Assembly: GCA_010094045.1 (NCBI GenBank)
Contig: ML986733.1
Coordinates: forward strand, 55,997 to 119,996
From: Lojkania enalia
Lineage: Eukaryota > Ascomycota > Dothideomycetes > Pleosporales
Reading direction: 5' to 3'
Length of the DNA: 64,000 bases
Positions within the stretch are counted from its first letter, which is position 1, and every line of letters begins with the position of its first letter. Under the pieces are notes generated by a model that ran no database searches, was not told the DNA's origin, and worked only from the letters and a program-made list of their open reading frames with translations. This document shows positions 57,537-64,000 of the stretch, piece after piece. The position numbers were made by a program, and so were the translations under genes.

Positions 57537-60500
57537 TATAATAGTATAGGTAAGATAATAGGTCTAAATATAGTACAAATCTACTTAAAAGTATATAAGA
57601 GTACGTAGGAGTTTAGAGATCTAGAAATTCTATTAATATTTATAGGCCTTGTACGAAAGAATATAGAAGAACTACTAAACTACTTATAAGGGAGTATATA
57701 ACTATATACGGATAGGAAAAGAGGTAGAGCTAGGGGTAGAATAAGATAAGTAAAAAACTTTAGAATAAGGTTATATATAAAACTCTTTATAGAACAATTT
57801 CTTCGCATTATTATACTACCCCCCTCCTTATAGGCTAATAGTCCCTATCTACGCTAGTTTAGGAGAGAATCGGGGCTATTATAGATAGGTTCTAGTATAA
57901 AGAAATTTCTTTAAGAAGGTATTTATTAATAAGAGCTAATACGTACGGTTACCTATAGAGATATATTTATATATTAACGTAATATTAAGTAAGGTTTTTA
58001 TAGTAAGTATAATTAACCTATATATTAGCTAGTAACTACTATTATAATAGTTTATTAATATTACAATTTTATCGCGTATAGTAACGAGTATTTACTAGCT
58101 TTAGTATATTACTAGATTACTATTAACTAAACTTCTTTAACTAAATAATAATTTCTACTCTATACGTATTATTACGCGTCTCTAAAACCGTTAATTATTA
58201 AAGTATTACTAACGCCTTATAGAAAAAAATTAATTAATATACTACTCTACCTACCTTTTAAAACTTTTTTAGAAATCTTCTAAATTATCTACTTTTAGAC
58301 TATATACACGCTCGCCCGTAGGCGGTATATAATATTTATCTTTCGGTCTCTAAGATTAAAAAAAATGCGAGTATTATACCTTATAAAATAAAAAGTATAA
58401 CCCTATATAAATTACATCTAATATTAGTAGGGTACTTACTACTAATATACTTATAGATCTTCTCCTATTATAAGAAAGAGTTTCTAGTCCTCCGGGGCTA
58501 TCTTAAACTATAGGTAGCGGTCCGATACGTAGGAGATAAGAAGGATAAAAAGGTAGCCTTTAAGGCTATTTTAGAGTCCGCTTACAGTCTAGCGCTTATA
58601 ACCTAGATTATAAAGAGTTAGAAAGCTAGCCTTTTTAAGGCTAGTATTTAGATAGCTTTATTCTACTAGAGTATTAAGTTACTCTATCGGGTTTTAACTT
58701 TAGAGGCTCTAGTATCTAGCTTTTAAGCTAATATCGCGGCGCTCTTAGATAGCTAAGAATAAAATAGAAGAGGTTTAGAGGGAGTCTAGAGGGAAGAAAG
58801 AAGAAGGAGGGTAGAGAAGGAGAGAACTAGGGAGATATCTAATAGCCTGCTATTAGACCCTCTAAATATTATAGAAGAGTAATTTTAAACCTATACTTGA
58901 ATTTTTAAATTTACTACTTAACTCTTATATATTATTATCTATTAGATAATCTATATTCTCTATACTATCTTTATATATCTTAATCTATTTAGTTAGAGTT
59001 TTTAGGGGTTCTAGGCGATTTAGATACTTATTATAAAAAGCTTTTAGCTTATAAGATAAACCTATAAAGTTTAAAGCTTTATACTAGATTAGGTTAGAAT
59101 TATATCCTATCTATTTTATACGGTATTTAAGGGTTTTATAATATAACTTACTAGCTAGTATTTCTTTAACCTCCTACTCTTCTACTCTATTAATAGTAAT
59201 AGCGGGTGGTTTTAGAGCTTCTTATTTAGATAGAGGGTCCTGGGGGTTCTTATATAGTAGGTTTAGTACGAAGATATTATATATACTTAATTCTAAGGGT
59301 AGTTATAAGTAGTATAAGTTTCTAACCTATTCTAGTACTTTAAAAGGGCCTTTCTATTAATTAGATAGCTTTCAGCTTAGTCTCTAGACCGTAAGATTCT
59401 TAGTATTTAAATAGACTATATTACTAATCTACTAATTAATTAGTCGCTAGTAATAGTTAATAATAGATTATATACAATCCTAAGCCTTCTTAATATTAAC
59501 CTTTATAGTTTCCTAGACTATATATATACGAGTTACTAGAGCTAAAATATTCTTATAATTTAATTTATCTATTATAGTAATAGGATTAATAGAATATTTT
59601 TAATCCTAACTCTAATAGAGCTTAGATCTATATAGAATCTAATACGGGGATATTCTAATAGTTATATAGAGTAAAGTTACTTATACTCGGTCGATTATAG
59701 GTAATAGAGAACTCTAGTTATTCTAGTAGAAAGATATAAAAGAGCGTAGTCTCTAATTAATATACTTATTTATAATCTCTATCTATCTATCTTTTTATAA
59801 TAAATAGTAGATAGTTTAATCTTTACGCCTAAAATATAGTAGAATTTAGACTAAAAACTAGATATAAACTAAGGTCCTTAGTCTAAAATAATAGTTTTAG
59901 GCGTATAGTTAAAGCGGTATACCTATTAAATAAACAATTCAGCTATTCCCTATATATTAATTATACGATAGTAGGGAATAGATACGGCTTATTTAGATAG
60001 GCGATTAATTACTACTATAATCTAATTATATCCGGACTTATCTATAGAGAAATTCTTAAAGTTAATATATAGGTACTATATTAGTTAATTTAATATAAGA
60101 AGTAGGTAGATAAAACCTAGAGTTTAGGTTTATATCGGATAAGATTTATAGTATAGAATATAATTCTATATATATTATTTACAAGTAGCCTCTATACCCT
60201 TCTAGTAGTACTTCTAAAATAATAACTAATAGGTTTTAGTAGCGCTTATATATATAGAGGATACTTAGTTATAAGCCTCTTATATAAGCTATATATAAAG
60301 GTCTAAATCTAATAGAATATATAAGCGATTATTATAGAAGAGTAGTCTATTCTCTATCTAATACTTGTAGGGTAAAAGGGTGTGTTCCTATATAAAGGAG
60401 GCTTAATTTTCCTATAATAATATATTAATCAACTCTAGAGAGTCTAGTAATATAACCTACTTCTAGCCTTTAATAATATTTAATATAGCTGCTTAAGTTA

Positions 60501-60892
60501 TTATTTAAGTAATATAGGACTAGGCTAATTTAGTATTAATTTAGGGGTAAAGTTAATACAGTCTAAATAGGACTTTTAACTAGTTATTAGTTTAAGCTGC
60601 TTTTAAGTTTTCTATATCTTATTCGCGATAACTAAGGATATCTACTCTAGTATTATTCTTATTTAAGGTATACTTAATTCGGAACTAATACTAAACTAAT
60701 TTCTTAGTCTAATAAATTTAACAAGTATTAAGTACCTTTATAGTTATAAAATATTCGAGTAAGTAATAATTGGTATATACTAGAGTTCTAGTAGCTATTA
60801 AAGTAAGTTCTAACCTCTATTATTTAAACGCTATAATAATTGTAAATAGTTTCTTATTATAGATTTTCTAGTTTAGTATTATAAATACAGAA
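57537..60892 (-). mobile_element. RIP-mutated Ty3/gypsy chromovirus-like element, 3' part
   Basis: The 3' LTR is 57537-57815 (279 bp). Next to it is a minus-strand polypurine tract GGAGGGGGGTAG (57816-57827). Minus-strand coding remnants, read through stops, lie in the order expected of pol: RNase H (IAFK, LEYFITIKVLN, KYTLNKNNTRVDILSYRE) at about 60890-60600; integrase core (GYN-IIVVINRLSK, VYRFNYTPKTIILD then GP, FISSF) at about 60080-59750; and a chromodomain (VEE-EVKEILASKLYYKTLKYRIK then IGYN) at about 59210-59080. Reverse transcriptase and gag are missing because the element is cut at about 60892, where another element starts. Nearly every Trp and Gln position is a stop. Confidence 0.8.
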
Positions 60893-63800
60893 CGCTAAAA
60901 AGCACCGCCTCTATAGCTAGGGCTTAATCCAACATCAGCTACTATAGAGGTCAACTCGGACGAGGACCGACAAGGTAATAATAGGTAGAAGTATATTAGG
61001 GACCAGTTATTAAACAGTAAGCAGTAGAACTATAGGAACTAGGGAGATAATTAGTTAGACGATAAAGTATAGTATAACCTATATACGTAACTATAGCAGA
61101 AGTATTAAGTATAGTAGGACGGACCTAACAGACCTAACAGACCTAACAAGCTAGGCTTAGCAGTCTTAAACTTAGCTATATAAGACGGGAGATCTTTTTA
61201 TTAAGATTAAGTCCTTTATAGTTATTCTCGTAGATTTATCTTATTACTCTATTAGACTTCTAAATATACTTATTATATTCGAAGAACCGGCGAACCTAAT
61301 ACTCTCTCTTTACTAAAGCTACTACCTCTAACTAATCTAACGTAAATAAGGCCCCGGCGTGTATATAACTGCAATAGCGGTTATTATATATACTAGCAGT
61401 ATATAGGTTAGTAATATAATAACTACCTAATATTAAGAGAATAGGAACTATTTAAAGATGTCTACTGTATCGCAAAGTTAAGTTACGATAACCTAAAGGC
61501 TACAAGCCCTAGAAGAAACTATAGTATAGAAAGTATAGGAATAAGAGACCTATATTATATAGATATAATACGAGCTAGCCGCAGTTAGAGCCGACCTAGC
61601 TAAAGCTAAACAATAAGTATAAGCTAAAATAGCTTTACTAAGAAAGTTTAACGGTAAGAAAGAATATATTAACCCCTTTCTTATATTAATAGAACTATAC
61701 TTTAGGTTTAATAGTACAACCTTCTTCTTAGATAAGGATAAGATCTTAGCTACAATAATAAACATAGAAGAGATACCGCTAGTATAGGCCAAACTATTTA
61801 TAATAGATTAGCTGGAGAATAGAAGTAATATAAAGAAGACTAGAGAATCTATAGACGAACTCTTTAAGAGCTGGGAAGAATTTAAGAATAAGATCCGAAA
61901 TATCTTTAGAGAAGTAGATATAGAATAGGAAGTGTAAAGGAAGCTACTAAAGCTAACCTAGACTAAAAGGGTAACGGATTATACTACAGAATTCTAAAGA
62001 CTTAGCGCTAGACTAGGATAGAATAATAGTATATTAGTAGGAATCTTCTATAAAGGTCTTAAGGATAAGGTTAAGGATAACCTAGCTAGAGAAGAAAGGC
62101 TAATAGAACTATTAGAAATAATCGAATTAGCGGTTAGGATTAATAACCGTCAGTACAAGTAGAAGATAGAGAAAAGATTTTAGCTGTAGACATTCGTACT
62201 AGTAAAGAAAGAAAGTAAGATAGCACTATAAGACGGTAATCTAATAGTCCTTAGAAAAGTCGAAAAGAATAAGGGAAAGAACTACCAATAATCAAGGATA
62301 AGTAATCTTAAGAAAGAAAGGCTTAAGAAGGGAGCGTGCCTTCTATACGGACAGAAAGGGTACTATATAAAAGAATATCTAAGTAAGAAGAAGGAAGCCC
62401 GCATAATAACTACGCAACCTACTAATAGATGCTAACAACTAATAAGATACTAGATATATTATACAGATAATAGATACAGAACGTACCGTTCAGTAAAAGA
62501 AGAAAGTAATTATTAGCTACAGCTAAAGAGGGCAGTAGTAGTTATTAGAAATATAGAGTATCTACTAGGTATACTAAGACTCGATAGTACGACAATCCTA
62601 GAAAGAATAAAGTAAAAGAAGTACTAGATCTGTAATAAAATATACTAGATAAGGTTATACTTCTAGAAATACTAGAACGTCCCGTTTGAAGAAGTAATAT
62701 TCTAAAATAGCTAGAATATACTAGAAACTATAGTAAAATTAGTAGGGAAGGTTATAAACGAAGAAGTGTTCGAGTATATATAAGAGATATACTAAAGCTA
62801 CCCTATAGAATTAGCGAAAGGTAAGAAAGGGAAATATATGCCGCCCTATAAGAACAGCTGCAAAAAAGATTGGGTTAGCTGTTATTAGGATAATTACTAG
62901 ATATATAAGAGTATTAAAATAAAGCTAGAAGTATAGCCGAGAATAGATATATAATTATTACTAAGAATCTTACTATCTTAGAATAAAATAGAAGATTATA
63001 TGGAAAATAGGTACTATTAGATTTGTAGAAGTCTAATTTACCTTAGAATAGAATATCTACACCAGCTTAGTAAAATTATTATAGAAGCTAAAAAGCTGAG
63101 GAAAGTAGTTTTAGAAGTAAGAGAGATGTAAGGAAATATCAGAGAATAACTTAATATTATAGCTCGTAAGATAACAGGAGTAAGTATACTTAAGAAGGAA
63201 GAACGTCTCGAGGATAATATATATTTAAAAGAATATAAAGCGCTAAGCTAAAAATAATATATAGTTAGATACTAGTACTACTAAAATATATTTAGGGTAC
63301 TTAAATAGTAAAGATTAGATAAAAACTACTAACTAATCGAATAGCAATAATATTTCTTAGGATAGAAGTATAAAATACATAGTAAGTAAGTAAAGGCCGC
63401 TTACACCTAAGAACTATAGATAAGGTGTAGTATAGATAGATATCTACTATATAGAGGAGAAAAGGAGAAGGTAGGATTCTTCCCACCTTAGTTAAAAAAC
63501 TAAGTAGCTCCTAAGGCGATAGTTACGCCGAAGAACTGGGTAGAAAAGCTGTTAGAAGGATTACTAGTATAGTACTTTTATATATAATACTCTGAGCGGA
63601 GTTTAATAGGAGAAAGCTTAAAATACTACTTAATAGTAGAACTTTAGATACGTTTATATCAGCGTAATAGGTTTATAAGAATAATATAGAGTAGAGGGAA
63701 AAAGTAGTACCTTATACAATACACCTAGTAGACAATAAGCTAATAGACTATAACAGAGGAGTTATACTAATAGAAACTAAGAAGCGAGCGCTTAATATTA

Positions 63801-64000
63801 TAGGATATATTAATATAAGGAGTATCGATATTATAAACCTAGGAAAATTTAACATATTACTAGGTATAGACTAGCTAGCTAAATATAATCCTAGAGTAGA
63901 TTAGTAGTAAAGGATAGTTTATAGGCTATAGAGCCGATCTAAGACGGAACGGGTAATAGAATAGTATAAGGTAAGGCGTTCTTTAGGTCTATAGTTAATA
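60893..64000 (+). mobile_element. RIP-mutated Ty3/gypsy element, 5' part, running off the window
   Basis: Gag starts at ATG 61458; reading through TAG/TAA gives ADLAKAKQ, KFNGKKEYINPFLI, a retrotransposon Gag core (YTTEF, LSARLG, GIFYKGLKDKVKDNLARE, ELAVRINNRQYK), and a zinc knuckle near 62335 (CLLYGQKGYYIKEY, most Cys/His lost). Near 63.85 kb a retropepsin end appears (LGKFNILLGID followed by LAKYNPRVD). Reverse transcriptase should lie beyond 64000. The left boundary near 60893 is inferred from where the minus-strand RNase H remnant ends; an LTR is expected between there and about 61400 but I could not define it. A 9-bp unit GACCTAACA is repeated three times at 61122-61148. Confidence 0.75.

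Noticed and set aside
61122..61148. Three copies of GACCTAACA as a CRISPR-like or functional array
   Set aside because: Directly abutting 9-bp units without spacers inside a retrotransposon leader; simple tandem duplication.

Overview
The window looks like part of a filamentous ascomycete (Pezizomycotina) genome. Genes have short introns (about 47-103 nt) with fungal donors and CTAAC-type branch points. There is an intron-containing tRNA-Thr(AGU). Protein families typical of this group appear: UstYa-like oxidases, SAT4/rhodopsin-domain membrane proteins, a Zn2Cys6 regulator with a Fungal_trans_2 domain, and HET and ankyrin remnants. Transposons carry a strong repeat-induced point mutation (RIP) footprint: AT-rich, with glutamine codons turned into TAG/TAA stops. 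The species cannot be named from sequence alone.

Layout. (1) 1-7.5 kb, metabolic block: 3' end of a peroxisomal alpha/beta-hydrolase with a C-terminal SKL; a UstYa-like oxidase (259 aa); a phenylalanine ammonia-lyase (713 aa, minus strand); a SAT4 membrane protein (343 aa); and a small two-exon gene for a 55-aa secreted peptide. This looks like the right part of a biosynthetic cluster that continues off the left edge. (2) 7.5-21 kb, gene graveyard: a HET fragment, a RIP-mutated Fot1/pogo-type DNA transposon with perfect 50-bp inverted repeats, a SAT4 fragment, an aldehyde dehydrogenase pseudogene, a RING-finger pseudogene, and several solo LTR-like elements, some with exact 5-bp target duplications. 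(3) 21-31.3 kb, intact island: Zn2Cys6 transcription factor, AATase-family acyltransferase (493 aa), ACC-synthase-like PLP aminotransferase (422 aa), tRNA-Thr. (4) 31-37 kb: mostly non-coding, with a peptide-transporter remnant. (5) 37-44 kb: two tandem paralogues for six-cysteine secreted proteins, a second UstYa-like oxidase (254 aa) containing a GC-AG intron, a 79-aa secreted peptide gene, and a second SAT4 protein (351 aa). (6) 44-53.5 kb: two decayed hypothetical genes, an AMID-like FAD oxidoreductase (455 aa), an NmrA-like protein (339 aa) and an ankyrin pseudogene. (7) 53.7-64 kb: AT-rich, RIP-mutated nest of at least three Ty3/gypsy-type insertions, with one far less mutated solo LTR.

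Inference on how genes work together: PAL would supply cinnamate, the SKL hydrolase could act on CoA thioesters in peroxisomes, and the UstYa protein could perform an oxidation or cyclisation. Two small secreted peptides each lie within a few kilobases of a UstYa-like gene, so ribosomally made, UstYa-modified peptides are worth testing, though neither peptide has the classical repeated core. Exon structures were assembled by hand from splice signals, reading phase and family knowledge; none was checked against transcripts or databases.
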